Assembly (NCBI GenBank): GCA_963575745.1 | Contig: CAUYUJ010020721.1 | Location: 105,001-151,614, forward strand | DNA from: Prorocentrum cordatum | Taxonomy: Eukaryota > Sar > Dinophyceae > Prorocentrales > Prorocentraceae | Length of the DNA stretch: 46,614 bases | Direction: 5' to 3' | Shown here: one piece after another, positions 12,387-24,023 of the stretch | How positions within the stretch are numbered: the stretch's first letter is position 1 | Layout: every line of letters starts with the position of its first letter | The notes under the pieces: generated by a model | What the model was told of the DNA's origin: nothing | What the model saw: only the letters and a program-made list of their open reading frames with translations | Databases searched by the model: none | Made by a program: the position numbers and the translations under genes

Positions 12387-12938
12387 GTCTGTCTCTGGAA
12401 ACTGCACGAGCTCTAACTCCCCCTTGCCCAAGCCATCCTGCTCCGTCACGCCGATCATCACGGGGACCTTATTAAAGGCGCCAGTCGCTAACGCCGCAGT
12501 CGAGAGCAAAGGCCTCGCAGACACTTTACCATTACATTTCCTGGGATCGAATGCTGGCTCGTAACAATCGGATGCGCTCTTCTCCATGGTTTTGCGCACA
12601 AGCTGCGATGCTGTTATATTGCGCATAGCCGCCAATTGGCCGTCTCCCTTTGGGCAGCCGAGCTCCTCGCCAAGTTCTTGACCCCATTCTTCAGCACTTT
12701 TATTCAACCAGACGCTGCTGCCTGAATGCACGGCGCGGACATTGACAACATCAACACAACTCTGTATGAACACGCGATGGAAAAGGCCAGCTGCCAGTGG
12801 AGATACCAGCAAACATCCTGCTAGCTGAGCACCAGAGGAAAAGCCCCAAATCGTGACGTTGTTTGGATCCCCACCAAACGACCCGATGTGTTGGCGTATC
12901 CAGTTCAAGGCGGCAATCAGGTCCAGAAGGGCGTAATC
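12387..12938 (-). CDS. Type-B carboxylesterase, exon 2 (catalytic serine)
   Basis: Encodes residues 191-374. It starts DYALLDLIAALNWI and continues FGGDPNNVTIWGFSSGAQ. GFSSG (222-226) is the nucleophile elbow, with Ser224 in place of the usual GESAG, so the Glu is Phe and the Ala is Ser; GxSxG itself is intact. PVMIGVTEQDG (349-359) is the strand carrying the triad acid, here E356 or D358. The acceptor is TAG at 12,939-12,941 followed by G, the AG-G form common in dinoflagellates. The donor at 12,385-12,386 reads GTGAGA after PETD, phase 0. Exon 1 sits 30 kb away on the same strand, and joining exons 1 and 2 restores the expected family sequence across the junction. Confidence 0.85.
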
Positions 12939-13165
12939 CTACCAGCCCTGTTGAGCGTCGGTGGTTTAACGAGTTCGATAATCCAACAACCTCCTTCTTC
13001 CCCTGCCCCTTATTGATATGCACCCTTCCCCCATTCTGCCAACCCCTAGCCAGGGCAAATGCCGATACCGCCCCACCCCCCCGTCAAACAACAAAACCAA
13101 AGGCACTGTGCGGCAACATTTGAATCGTGTTAGGGCACCCCGCGAGCACTCTATACTGTTCCCGA
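12931..13165. repeat. Dispersed repeat covering the intron 1 acceptor
   Basis: Shares 'ccagccct', 'gtggttta', 'atatgcaccc' and later 'gcggcaacatttgaatc' with 14,337-14,690 in the same order. Its first few bases overlap the start of exon 2, so the edge of the repeat coincides with the splice acceptor. Confidence 0.65.
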
Positions 13166-13239
13166 ACATTTTGTGGTCTTGGGTCCTCACTTTGACGAGA
13201 CAGCGCCCCGCGTCTCCTCCTCTCCTCCCTGGCGGCTCG

Positions 13240-13540
13240 AGAGGCCGTCAAGACGGCCCCAAGAGGGTCACAACACGGCACAGGAGACCTCCAAGACGCC
13301 CAAGGTAACCTCCAAGACGGCCCTGAAGCGCTTCAAGGGGCCCCAAGTCGGCCCAGAGATGCCCCCCCAACCCGCCTCCGACGGCGTCAGAGGGGCCAGG
13401 GACGCCCTCAGACAGCCAAACAGCCTCCCAAAGAGCCTCCAAAGGTCGCCAAGAGGCCCGAGGAGACCCCCGAGAGGACTCCAAGAGGCCCCCAGGCGGC
13501 GCCCAGGAGGCCCCAAGAGCGCCCCAAAGGCTCCAAAGAA
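13240..13540. repeat. CCCAAGAnGGC minisatellite, about 11-bp period
   Basis: Degenerate units such as CCCAAGACGGC and CCAAGAGGCCC follow each other about every 11 bp. The same motif recurs at 10,200-10,450, 13,860-14,260, 15,440-15,620, 18,655-18,790, 22,680-24,620, 29,840-30,300, 33,700-34,830, 38,730-40,560 and 42,474-42,545. Confidence 0.85.
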
Positions 13541-13620
13541 TCCTCCTCCTCCTCCTCCTCCTCCTCCTCCTCGTTCTCATCCTCCTCTTATTCCCTCCCT
13601 CCTCCTCTTCCTCTTCCTCC
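13541..13620. repeat. CCT triplet run
   Basis: Mostly CCT triplets, lying directly downstream of a CCCAAGA array. The same pairing occurs at 15,440-16,256 and 18,655-18,880. Confidence 0.9.
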
Positions 13621-13725
13621 CCATTGTTCCCCGAGGAGCTCCCACAACGGCTGGGGGGACACACAATCCGATAGCGTAGCAGAGATCTGACCACAATGCT
13701 CGTTCGCATAGGCGTTTCTTAAAGG

Positions 13726-13776
13726 CAGGGGGCGGCGGTGATTCGACCTAGACGTCTTCGATCCACCGCCCCCTGT
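13726..13776. other. Hairpin-forming inverted repeat
   Basis: 'cagggggcggcggtg' is followed about 20 bp later by 'ccaccgccccctg', giving a GC-rich stem of about 13 bp. Function unknown. Confidence 0.55.
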
Positions 13777-13859
13777 TGATAAATCACAGGGGTGCACGGC
13801 GTGCCTAATGTCTGGCAAATGTTCGGTTCTTTTCTGAAGAACTCCCAATTGGGTCTCGG

Positions 13860-14260
13860 CCCAACCAACCGGCTTCCCGCCCAAGACGGCCCCAACATGG
13901 CCTCCAAGACGGCCAAGTTCGCCCCAAACTGGCAAGATTGCCCAAGATGGCCTCCAAAACGGCCCAAAGACGCCTCCAAAATGGCCCCAAGACGGCCCAA
14001 AATGTCCCACTGACAGCCGAAGAGGCCTCTGAGATGGCATCAGGGGTCTCCAAGAGAACCTCCAGGAGGCCAACATCCTGATGTTCGACTCTTCGGGCAT
14101 CCGACGCTCCAAAATGGGCCCATACACCGCCAAGATCGCCCCAAGACGGCCCAAGAGGCCCCCAAGAGGCCCGCAAGGTGGCCCAGGAGGCCCCCAAGAG
14201 GCACCCGAGAAGCTCCCAAGAGAGCCCCAAGAGGCTGCCCAGAGGCACCCAAGACGCCTC
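13860..14260. repeat. CCCAAGA/CCCAAGACGG minisatellite
   Basis: Two dense stretches (13,860-14,005 and 14,105-14,260) of 11-12-bp units, with unique sequence between them. Confidence 0.85.
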
Positions 14261-14336
14261 AAGAGGCTGGCGAGAAGGCCGGCAACATAGATGTGACTAA
14301 GGTGTTGGCCACATGTTGGCCTCCTTGCGGGGACCA

Positions 14337-14860
14337 TAATCCAACCAGCCCTCCGGGCGTAAGTGGTTTAGGGAGGTTTTTCTTCCACATCTCCCTCTTC
14401 CCCTTCGGGGAAGCGTGTACCACTGCTCCTCATGAATATACACCCCCTCCCCCAGGCGGCCGGCGTCCAACCAAAAACCATGCCGACACTATGCCGACCC
14501 GCCCCTCACCATCCGTGTCAAAAGACAATACAAACCGCAATCTGCCTCCACGTTGAACATGCGCGGCCAACCCGATGCGTCCCCCTCCCCACCACCCCTT
14601 TTCAAAAAAACATGCAAGGTACATTTTGGGGCAACATCTCGAATCATATTCGTGAGGCCCGCGAACACTTTGTATTGCCATTGACAAAAATATCGGGGGT
14701 GCCAGCATATCCCCTGCCGCGCGCAGGGCTACCACCCCTGCCCCCCCCAAAAAAAATCAAATGCACCTCGCGGCAAAATCTGAATCATGCGCGGCCATCC
14801 CGCGACCACTGTGTCTGTGTTATTGACAGGGACCGCGGGGGTGGTGGCGCGTGGGTTGCT
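14337..14860. repeat. Dispersed repeat block related to 12,931-13,165
   Basis: The start matches the intron 1 acceptor region. A sub-unit of about 100-150 bp, with an A-rich run, 'gcggcaa.atctgaatcat', 'cccgcgaacact' and 'tgtattg', recurs at about 14,520-14,575, 14,600-14,690 and 14,750-14,830. The copies are clearly diverged. Confidence 0.7.
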
Positions 14861-14939
14861 GCGCGCAGGCCCACCAGACACAACGATGAGCACTGGCTTT
14901 CGACAAACATGTTTCCCGATGCGCGCTGTCACGTCCGCG

Positions 14940-15150
14940 GGCGCCCCTTACGCACTCTGCGCGTGCCCCGAGCACGGCGCGCCTGGCGCTGCTGCAGTGT
15001 GCAGCGCACCTGGCGCACTCGGAGCAAGTGGCGCATCTGGCGCACCAGGCGTGCTTGACACGCTCGGGCCCCAGGGACGCCTGGCGCGCGTGGCGCCCCT
15101 GGCACGCGTGGCGCACCTCGCCCAAGCGTCGCGCACCTGGGGTCGACTTT
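14940..15150. repeat. TGGCGCAC-type degenerate short repeat
   Basis: 'ctggcgcac', 'gtggcgcat' and 'gtggcgccc' phrases repeat every 9-12 bp. No gene recognised. Confidence 0.6.
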
Positions 15151-15439
15151 TGTTCCCAATAGCTGCCTATCCAAAGACGACCGCTGAACATGCTCAGGCT
15201 CGGGTGTTACTTATGTGTTGGGAGGGAGGGTGGGCGTGAGCCAGACGGCTTGCGGGAAGGCGGGTAGCTTGACCCCTCCCTCTACCCTGGACCTGGACGG
15301 GGCCGGTCGCGCGGGTAGTTAGAGCTTCCAAAACGGCTTCGGCGAGGAAACTAAAATCACTGGTTGCACCGAAGTTTTGGCCCCGTGTTGGCTTCTCGGG
15401 GACGCAGGGCTACAAGAAACCCCCCTCTTCTTTGATCGA

Positions 15440-15670
15440 TGTCCTCCAATATGGCCCCAAGGAGCGCCCGGAGGCCCCGCGTCGGCCCCATGATGGCCCC
15501 AAAATGCTCCCAAGAGGCCCCCAGGGGGCCCCCAAGAGGACCCCAGGCGGCCCCGAAAAGCCCCCCCCGAGGCACCCGAGACACCCGAGAAACCCCCAAG
15601 ACAGCCAAGGGACCGCCAATGCGTCCCAAGAGGCCACCAAAAAACGCCCAATAGATACCCCAACAGGCTC
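15440..15670. repeat. CCCAAGAGGCC minisatellite
   Basis: About twenty degenerate 11-bp units leading into the CCT array. Confidence 0.85.
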
Positions 15671-15710
15671 CGAGAAAACACCCAACAGACCTCTGGCCCT
15701 TTTGTTTGCC

Positions 15711-16256
15711 CTCCTCCTCCTGCCCTTTTCCCTCCTCCTCCTCCTCCTCCTCCTCCTCCTCCTCCTTTTTCCTCCTCCTCCTCCCTCCTCCTCCTCCTCC
15801 TCCTCCTCCCTCCTCCTCCTCCTCCCCCTCGTCTCTCCTCCTCCTCTTCCTCCTCCTCCTCCCCCCTCCCCCTCCTCCTCCTCCTCCTCCTCCTCCTCCT
15901 CCTCCTCCTCCTCCTCCTCCTCCTCCTGCCTCCTGTGCCTCCTGTGCCCTCCTCCTCCTCCTCCGCCTCCCCCTCCCCCTCCCCTTCCTCCTAATCCTCC
16001 TAATAATCCTCCTCCTCCTCCTCCTCCTCCTCTTCCTCCTCCTCCTCCTCCTCCTCCTCCTCCTCCTCCTCCTCCTCCTCCTCCTCCGCCTCCTCCTCCT
16101 CCTCCTCCTCCTCCTCCTCCTCCTCCTCCTCCTCCTCCTCCTCCTCCTCCTCCTCCTCCTCCTCCTCCTCCTCCTCCTCCTCCTCCTCCTCCTCCTCCTC
16201 CTCCTCCTCCTCCTCCCTCCTCCTCCTCCCTCCTCCTCCTCCTCTCCCTATTCGTC
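15711..16256. repeat. CCT triplet microsatellite (0.55 kb)
   Basis: Long CCT array with occasional CTT, CCC and AAT interruptions. Open frames are pure P, S or L on one strand and G, E or R on the other. Confidence 0.97.
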
Positions 16257-16369
16257 CTCCGTCTCCCCGCCCCCTCATCAATCCATCCAGCCTCCTCCCT
16301 CTCCTCCCCCCTCCTTCGCACGGTTCGGCACCCCCCCTTTTCGCCCCCGCACTTCCCTGATCGCCTCAA

Positions 16370-18470
16370 CTCGCCAGTACATCGTTCTGGATGGGCTGGC
16401 GGGGGTACTTGTTGGTGAGCGGGCGCGCGAAACGAGTCGAACGCCGGGCGCCCAAGGGCAGGCTGCGCCACCCGCAAAGGGAAAAACAAGGATGCGAGCT
16501 ACGCAAGCAGCGAGCGGGACGGAGCTCAGCGCGGCCAGCATGGCGCGGAGGGCGACTCACAGCGGCGCAGGGACCACGACGAGGAGAGTGCCGAACTGAA
16601 AGCCGAATCACAAGAGGAACCCCACGGCGTCGATGACGTAATAAACGTAGATCCAGGAAGGCGCAGACTGTAGACGGGAACCCATCCCAGTTCCCCTGGT
16701 AACCTGCGGAACGCGTCTTTAACCCCGCAGCACACCTCGAGGAAGAGCGCCTCCACCAGCGAGCGCTTCGGGCACAAGGACAGAGCCTAGGAAGAAAACA
16801 ACCTCCAGATACCAAGGAAAATGCCCATCTTCACGTAGATGAGTGCCGCGAGGAAGACACGGAAGACGGAGGGGCTGCGGCCGCTCTGGGACCTTCCTCG
16901 GAGGAGGGGGCGGGGGGGGGAGGGGCGGGCTGGTGGGGATGCGTTTTTGGTCAGCGGCCTAGTGGAGCGGGTCAAGAGGCGTCTAAACTCTAGCCGGGCC
17001 ACGACTAGGCAGCAGAAAAGCGGAAAGCGGAAAAGCAAGACAGGCGCAGAGAGGGGCAAGCTAAGCGAGCGCGCGGGCAACCACTCAGACATGCACCTGG
17101 AGCGGCACTCCCAACCAGGTGACGTGGAAATCCCGGTGGCGACCATCAAGTAGGCGCAGCCGAAATGGCGCGGCGGCGCGGCCACGAACACGCAGAGGTC
17201 GATCACCCGATGTGAGTCGGCATACGGCCCGACGAAAACGAGCAGGTCCGACAGGCACTTCAGGGCGACATCCGTGCCGCGTGGCACAACAGCACCGTGT
17301 CGGCGCCGGAGTGGACTGCAAACGGCAGGTCCTCTGGTGTGTACACCCGGTGGCACAGGTCGAAAGCGAAGTCCATGAAGGAGAAAGCAGCCGACATGCG
17401 CCAAGAGCCACACATGCCGATATCCTTGCACCGAAGAGTAAGACGGCACCGTAGCAAGTCTCCACGGAACCCAAACGGGGCCGGTGGGGATATATGTTTG
17501 ATTGCGGCCGCGAAGCAACGGTCAGGCGGCAATAGCAGTGTCTGGGGAAACGGCACAGTGCGAATTGGCGAACGCAGCAGCCAGGATGGCAAGCTGAGAC
17601 GCGCCTGCAAGCAGAAAACATACGCACATGCACAGTACAAAATGAACCAATTCAAAGCTACGGAGCGAGTCGCCGGATCGGCGCCGGACTCCGAGGCAAA
17701 CTCACGCCTACCGGCGGGCTGGAAGCGGGCAAAGCGTGAAAAACAAAGCAGGCGGCCCTCGAACGGTTGAACCGACCGAGGCGCTGACCTCGTCGTCCGT
17801 ACCCAACCGCGGGCTACGTAGTCCGCGGTGGCCCGGAGCACACCCAGCCGGGCGACCTAATGGGAAGACCGCCTAACGGCAGGACCGGCGGGGGGCACCC
17901 CAGCCAGACCGGAAAAGCCGGCCACTCAGAGTCGCTCGGGCCACGAAGTGTTCGGAAAGCTGCTACCGACGACCCAGAGTGCGGCTGTCGCTGAACCTAA
18001 TTGCGCATTCCGACGGCAAGCACCATTGCCAACCTCGGGGGCCAGCGCTGTGTGCCGGTGTCCTGCGAAGCTCCTGCCGGGAGTGAGGGGTGCAGCTGAC
18101 CGCCGCGAAAGACGGTTAACACCACACGCTCATCAAGCCGAGTTCACCAGCGATGTAAGGGAACCGCTGACTGCCGCGGAGCTCCGCTGCTGTGGGCAGA
18201 CTGCGCCAGCAACTCCAGGTCCTTCGAGGCGTAACTCCCGTGCCGGCGAAGTCCGCGACGTCCAGACGTCACTGGGTAGGCCGAAACGTAGACAGATGAG
18301 CCCGCCCGCATCCCAGCGCTGCCACTGCGGTGGGGGACACCCACCAGAGAGCACCTGAAGGAAGAGGGGGGGCAGCTGCCCGCCACAGGAAGCTATACCA
18401 TCACAAGCAACTCGCGCCGAGCACACCTTCGCGATGAGAAGGGGGGGTGCAGCTGACCGCCGCAAGCTGG
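16370..18470. other. GC-rich intronic sequence; possible gene remnant on the minus strand
   Basis: No family is recognised. On the minus strand several frames give hydrophobic or protein-like pieces, for example SWIYVYYVIDAVGFLL at about 16,610-16,660, VFLAALIYVKMGIFLGIW at about 16,800-16,860 and AAFSFMDFAFDLCHRVY at about 17,340-17,400. They lie in different frames, so a many-exon membrane protein gene, its remnant, or chance in GC-rich DNA are all possible. The block also carries copies of the GGTGGGGATAC repeat family at 16,390-16,500 and 16,925-16,990. Confidence 0.3.
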
Positions 18471-18612
18471 TGGGGATACTTTTTTGTTCGGCGGCTCGAA
18501 GGACAGATCCAGCGAGCGGTACTAACGTTCTGGGGCACAGAGCGAGATAATTGGCTGCAGAGGCACGTAGGCCGCTGTAATGCTGGTGGGGATACGCGAA
18601 GCGTCTAGAATT
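18465..18612. repeat. GGTGGGGATAC dispersed repeat
   Basis: Opens 'ggtggggatacttttttgtt', contains 'ggggcacagagcgagataat', and closes with 'tggtggggatacgcgaagcg'. The same three phrases, in order, occur at 42,895-43,030 where the copy abuts esterase exon 1. A partial copy ends 'cgcgaagcgtctag' at about 19,250-19,270. Confidence 0.85.
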
Positions 18613-18654
18613 TGGGAGTCCCTCTCCTGTGATCGATCCCCTACAACATAATCC

Positions 18655-18790
18655 CACAAGAGGCTCCGAAAAGAGCCCCAAGAGGCTCCAAATGGCCCCC
18701 CAGAGGCACCGAAGACGCCTCGAGGGGCCCCAGGGACTGCCAAGAGACCCCCAAGATGCCCCAAGAGGACCCCAGGAAGCTTTCGAAAGA
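18655..18790. repeat. CCCAAGAGG minisatellite
   Basis: Degenerate 11-12-bp units, again leading into triplet repeat. Confidence 0.75.
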
Positions 18791-18841
18791 AATCGTAAGC
18801 GACTCCGAGAGGCATCCAAGGGGCCTATGGCCTTTCTGATC

Positions 18842-19021
18842 GCCCTCCTCCTCCTCCTCCTTCTCCTCCTCGTCTTCCTCATCCTCCTCATAATCACCAT
18901 GCATCACCATCACCATCACCATCACCATCACCATCACCATCACCATCACCATCACCATCACCATCACCATCACCATCACCATCACCATCACCATCACCAT
19001 CACCATCACCATCACCATCAC

Positions 19022-19088
<67 letters not shown>
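18842..19088. repeat. CCT run, CACCAT hexamer run, then CAT run
   Basis: About 50 bp of CCT/CTC, then about 120 bp of perfect CACCAT hexamers, then about 65 bp of CAT triplets. One frame would be pure histidine. There is no supported gene. Confidence 0.95.
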
Positions 19089-19089
<1 letters not shown>

Positions 19090-19384
19090 GCCTGTTCATC
19101 CTCAGTCTTCCCCCTGCTTCTAATCCGATTCCTCGTCCATCCTCCCCCTTTTGGGGTGCGATTTCTTGCCCAACCCTTTATCCCAATACACTCCCCTCCA
19201 CATCCCTGATCAGGGCAACTCGCCAGGGCGTCGTTTCTGGATGGGCTGGTGGGCTTCCGCGAAGCGTCTAGACGTGTTTGACCGGGGCGGCGGGGGCGCA
19301 ATCATGTGCCCCGCGCGCGTATGCCCACCATGCAAAGCGCACGTCGTGACAAATCCGCCGATGCGGCGTGTAAGGTTCAAGAAA

Positions 19385-19695
19385 CCTGAGCTACAGCCCA
19401 GAGCCTGATCTTCGGCTCTGCTGGGGGGGGGGATTGCCGGGGTGGCTCTGCCGGGCAAGGGGGGGGAGGGGGGGACCCCATCTGGTGCCCTTGTGGTCCG
19501 CTTTGCTCCGCGTTTTCGGGGGGCCTCGGACACGTCAAAAAGTCTCAAAAAGCCGATACTGCAGCCTAGAGCCTGAGCTTCAGCTCTGCTCAGGGGGATT
19601 GCTGGGGTGGCTTCGACGGGGAAGGAGGGGGGACCCCCTTTGTGCGCCTGTGTTCCGCTTTGCTCCGCTTTCTCGGGGGACCTTGGACGCGTGAA
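19385..19695. repeat. Two tandem copies of a roughly 170-bp unit
   Basis: Copies at about 19,388-19,530 and 19,560-19,690 share 'agagcctga.cttc.gctctgct', 'gattgc.ggggtggct' and 'tccgctttgctccgc' in order. Confidence 0.8.
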
Positions 19696-19759
19696 CATGT
19701 ACAACTCAGGATATTTAAGGCCCTACACAATCACTGAACGATCGGCAAAAAGAGTCCGA

Positions 19760-20330
19760 ACCGAACTGGTAACCGTGAACCGGCGGCTCCTGCAACCGAA
19801 CCGCCCGAACCGGAGCCCGAACCGGCCCGGCTGAAACCGGACCGGGCGGCTCGAACCGAACCAGCCGGTCGAAACCGGCCCGAACGGCAAGCCCGAACCG
19901 GGTGGAACCGAACCGGGCCCCGGGACTCCCCACCGCCCCAAGAAAGCCCGGTGCCGGCACCCCCCCCCCCGTGCCGGCACCCCCCCCCCCCCCGTGCCGG
20001 CACCCCCCCCCCCGGTGCCGGCACCCCCCCCGGCCGGCCCCCCCCCCCCGTGTGCCACGGCACCCCCCCCCCCGGTGCCGGCACCCCCCCCCCCCCCCCC
20101 CCCCCCGGCCGGCACCCCCCCCCCCCCCGGCACCCTCCGGCCGAAAACCGGCCCCCACAAAACCGGACCGTCCCGCGACCGCCGAACCGAACCGGCATAA
20201 CCGACCCGGACTGGCAAAACCGGACCGACCAAAACCGGACCCCGCGCCGAAATCGAACCGCTGCAACCGAACCGGTCCGCCGCCAAACCGACCCGAACCG
20301 GCCCGAACCGGACACTTCCTGGATCGGGCC
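19760..20330. repeat. AACCGG-rich array around a C-run core
   Basis: Short 'aaccg' and 'gaaccggcc' units (19,760-19,915 and 20,140-20,320) flank a core (19,950-20,140) of long C runs separated by 'gtgccggcac'. Both unit types contain self-complementary GCCGGC or CCGG. Confidence 0.85.
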
Positions 20331-20436
20331 CTACCCCCAACGGGGTTCGATCGAAAACGAAGACGGCGGGTATCAAGGGTTTGGGGTGAGCGTGATGAAT
20401 GGCGCGCGCGCACATAAGAGCGGGCAATATTAAAAT

Positions 20437-20545
20437 GAGTTATGTTGTGTTGTTGTTGATGTTGCTGTCGACGTTGCTGTTGTTGTTGTTGTTATTGTTG
20501 TTGCTAGTGTTGTTGTTGCTGTTGTTGCTGTTGATGTTGACGGAA
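20437..20545. repeat. GTT triplet run
   Basis: GTT/TTG triplets with GCT and GAT interruptions. Confidence 0.9.
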
Positions 20546-21103
20546 AGCCTAGACGACCTCGGCCGAAGGCCGAGAAACATAGCATGGGGTTGAGAAGAAA
20601 ACCATCGAATGCAGCCTCGTGGCCACCCCGGGGCGGAACTAACTGCAAAAAAAAACCCGGCACGGCAACCCGCAGCCGAGGCGGAAACTGCGGCCACCGC
20701 ACTCCTGGGCCCCCGCCGGTGCGCGGGGGAGGGGCCCACAAGTCAGGAATACCAGCGCCGCGCTGACAAGACGTGAAAAGGGCGCGCTTCGGTGCCATCG
20801 GGAGTAAAGCCATGCAAGCCAGATTTAGGCGCGCTCCTGGAGAAGAGGGCTCGGGCGTTGGCAGAACTGGGTTTAGTGGGACCTCGTTTAGTGATGTGCT
20901 GGGGGACGCCCCCCCGCCCCATTCCACACACCGGAACTGCGGTCACCTGAAAAACGCCAGATACGGCAGTCCTGGTTTAGTGATTCTGGCAATTTTAAAG
21001 CTCTGGGGCCCTGCCACTAACCGGGTCCCCTTACCCTGGGTCCTGGCTATACCCGAAGGGCGAGGACGAGCAGGACACCCCGCAGCGCGGGGCACCCCCC
21101 TTC
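20546..21103. other. Left flank of the 21-kb unit, no gene recognised
   Basis: GC-rich unique sequence. It ends CTTC at 21,100-21,103, the same four bases that follow the right end of the unit at 42,056. Confidence 0.5.
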
Positions 21104-22762
21104 CTGGCCGGTGCTCAAGCGGATTGGAAACACCGCGCCGGGCCCAGTGGGGGCCAGGCCGTGGCGGGACCGAGGTGGCAATGCGACCTAGCGCATCCTC
21201 CTCCAATCCTCCGTCTCCGCTATCAGAGAAACGATGGGTTCGGTTTCTGTCGGGGATTCGGTCTTCTGCCAAGCACGGGCCAACGCCCCCATCCGTCCTA
21301 TCGGCCCAGGCCTAGAGCAAGGGCTGAAGGCAGCCGTAATGGGGCAAACTTGGGGTCAGGTAAGGTTCACGGGGTCATCTTGGGGCAGTGGTGGGGCAAT
21401 CTTGGGGTCATACAGGGTTCACGGGGTCTTCTTGGGGCAATCTCGAGGCCATCTTGAGGTCACGGGGCCATCTCGGAAGCATAGGGTCAAATCGGGGACA
21501 CGGAGTAGCATCAGTTCGGTCGGGTTCGTCTCGCTGCCCTGTTGGGGTCGTGGGGTCGCGCCGGGGTCGTCTTGGGGCCGTCCCGGACCTCCGACGATTC
21601 GTTTTTTCGAGTCGCGGGTGCCTGGAGCTCTCGACCCCCTCCCGTTTGGAGTCGTAGGGTCGCAACGGGTTCGTCTTGGGACCGCCCTAGACCTCCGACG
21701 ACTCGTTTTTTCGAGTCGCTGGTCCCTGGAGCTCGCGACCCCTTCCCACGCGTGCATGAATCCCAAATCGGTTATTGCGCGGTCCTGGGCCCCAGAAGGG
21801 GCCCCCAGGGGCCGAGGGCTCTGAACAAAAATCAAGCCGTCGCGATTAATGAGTCCTCTGGTGTGCGGCCGGCCGAGGGGGGGAAATTCGTTACTTTTCC
21901 TCCCCGCTCGGGGCGGGATTCGGGCGGTTGCTCGAGAGCGTAGCTGTCACGGAATACCCCCCTTCCCTCTTCCCTCCTTTTTCTTCTCCTCCTCCTTTTC
22001 CTCCTCCTCCTCCTTTTCCTCCTCCTCCTTTTCCTCCTCCTCCTTTCCCTCCTCCTCCTCCTCCTCCTCCTCCTCCTCCTCCTCCTCCTCTCCTCCTTGC
22101 CCGAACCCGTGGCCCGAGTTTCGGCCACGCTCGCCGGACAGTTTCTGACAGCGAGTTTCGGTGCGCATTTGGCGCGTCGTGGCCTCCTCGTTTGGCGTTG
22201 GGCGTGGAAAACAGCAAAGAGCCTGTTCCTTTGGAGCGCTTGTCTGGCTTGGCCTTCTCCGCTCCCCTTCCCCCCTCCTCCTCCTCCCCCTCCTCCTCCT
22301 CCCTCCTTCCCTCCCTCCCTCCTCTCCTCCCTCCTCTCCTCCCTCCTCCCCCTGCTCCCCGCCCCCTCTCCTGCCCCCGCCTCTCCTTCCGTTCCCCCCC
22401 CCCCCTTCCTGGGAGCGGCGCGCGCCGCGCGGGGCGGCGCAGGGCCCTGGAGGCCCTCCGCGCCCTTGATCGCCGTCGACTCCGCGAGCCTCCAGGCGGG
22501 GCTCCGGCGGCCGAGGGCAGAGGCAGGACAAGGAGGGGGGAAGGGAGGAGAGGAGGGCAAAAGGGAGGGGAGGCGAGAACAGGCAGCGGCACATGGAGGG
22601 GAGGGGAGGAGCGGCGGGGGGGGGGACCGGGGGCAGGCGGGGGAGGAGGCGGAGGCGGCTCTATCTATGGGGTGCCCCGCCCACCCCAGGGCCCCAAGAG
22701 AGCCCCCAAGCCGCCGAGAGGGCCCCAGGAGGGCTCGAAGAGCTGGTGATCCAGGCGGCAGG

Positions 22763-22802
22763 GTGGCACTTTCACAACGGGGTGGAAAAGTGAAAGTGCC
22801 AC
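22763..22802. other. 13-bp stem hairpin within the left arm
   Basis: GTGGCACTTTCAC at 22,763-22,775 pairs perfectly with GTGAAAGTGCCAC at 22,790-22,802 over a 14-base loop. A third related phrase, 'gtgaaagtgcaac', follows at about 22,909. Mirrored in the right arm near 40,440. Confidence 0.8.
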
Positions 22803-24023
22803 TTTTCCCCGCAGGGGCGGCGCTTCCACGGCGGCCCCGCCACGGGGACGGCGGCCCGCCACGGGGGGGAGAACGGGCCCCTCCAAGACGGCCGAGGAGG
22901 GCTCCAAGTGAAAGTGCAACTTCCTTCTGGGGGCCGCCGGGCCCCTGCCCCCCCTCCCTTGTCCCCCCTCACTCCCAGGGCGGAGAACCCTCGCGTTCCC
23001 CTCCTTTCCCAAATTTATCCCAAGCCGGGAACCCTTACTTTCAGAAAATGGTAACTCTTCAATCGAAGGTTCCCGGCCCTGGAAAGGCTTGATAAAAAGG
23101 GGGGACGAGGCCCTCTTGGGCTGCATCGGCCCCTCCAAGACAAAACGGCCTGGGAGGACCCAGTGGGGCTTCTGTGGAGGTCACCATCCATGAGGGCGTC
23201 AAGATGGTCCCAGAACGGCCCAGGAGGGCCCCAAGAGGGATCCAAGGGGCACCCAGGAGGACCCCAGTGGCGTATATAATTCGAGGCTTTGGCCACATAG
23301 ACCCCTGGAACCCTTCGGGGAGGCCCGAAAGAGAGAGTCCAGGAGGGGCCCCAGTGGTGCATATGACTCGAGGCTTCGGCTATGTTCACCCCTGGGGCCT
23401 CCTCTCAACTTTCTCGGGGCCCCTACAGGACGGCCGGGGAGCGCCCCAAAGGGGCTCCAAGAGGGCCCCCGACACGTGCAACGGCCGTCTTTGGGGCGCT
23501 CTTGTGACCCTCTTGGGCCCCTCCAAGGTGGCCTGGGAGGGCCCGAAAGGGCTCCAAAGGAGGGCTAAGGCCCGAAGGCGACCCCCAAAGATGCGCAACG
23601 GCCGTTGCGCTGCGCACCTTTGGGGCTCACGTGGGACCCTCCTGCGGCCCCCTTTGGGTCCAGAGCGGATAGGGCCTCAGGGCCGTCCAGTTTCGCCCTG
23701 GACTTCAGGGCCGCCCAGGGCAAAAGTACCCACATCAATCCCAGGATTGAGATGGGTAGGTTGGCCCCACCGTCAGAAGACAGATGTCACATGACTGGGT
23801 CGAGAACTTCACCTGACCTTTGCCTTTACAGTCTCCCCTTCGCCGTTTCCGCCCCATGCCACGAAAAGGAGAATGATGAGGAGTAGGAGGAAAACTGCGA
23901 GAGCATCGCGTGAATCGGGTCCCTCTCGGGCCTTGCAGTGCCGTCTCGGAAAGCCCCAAGGGGGTTCCAAGAGGGGCCTGGCATTTCTGGGCCCCCCCCG
24001 GGTCGTCTTGGAGTGGCCCCACA

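Noticed and set aside
15410-16600. Frames of 297-359 codons rich in P, S, G or E
   Set aside because: They are the CCT microsatellite read in different frames.
22097-23092. 331-codon frame in the left arm, mirrored at 40,139-41,134
   Set aside because: Proline/arginine-rich translation of simple repeat and CCCAAGA units; identical on both sides only because the arms are inverted copies. No domain visible.
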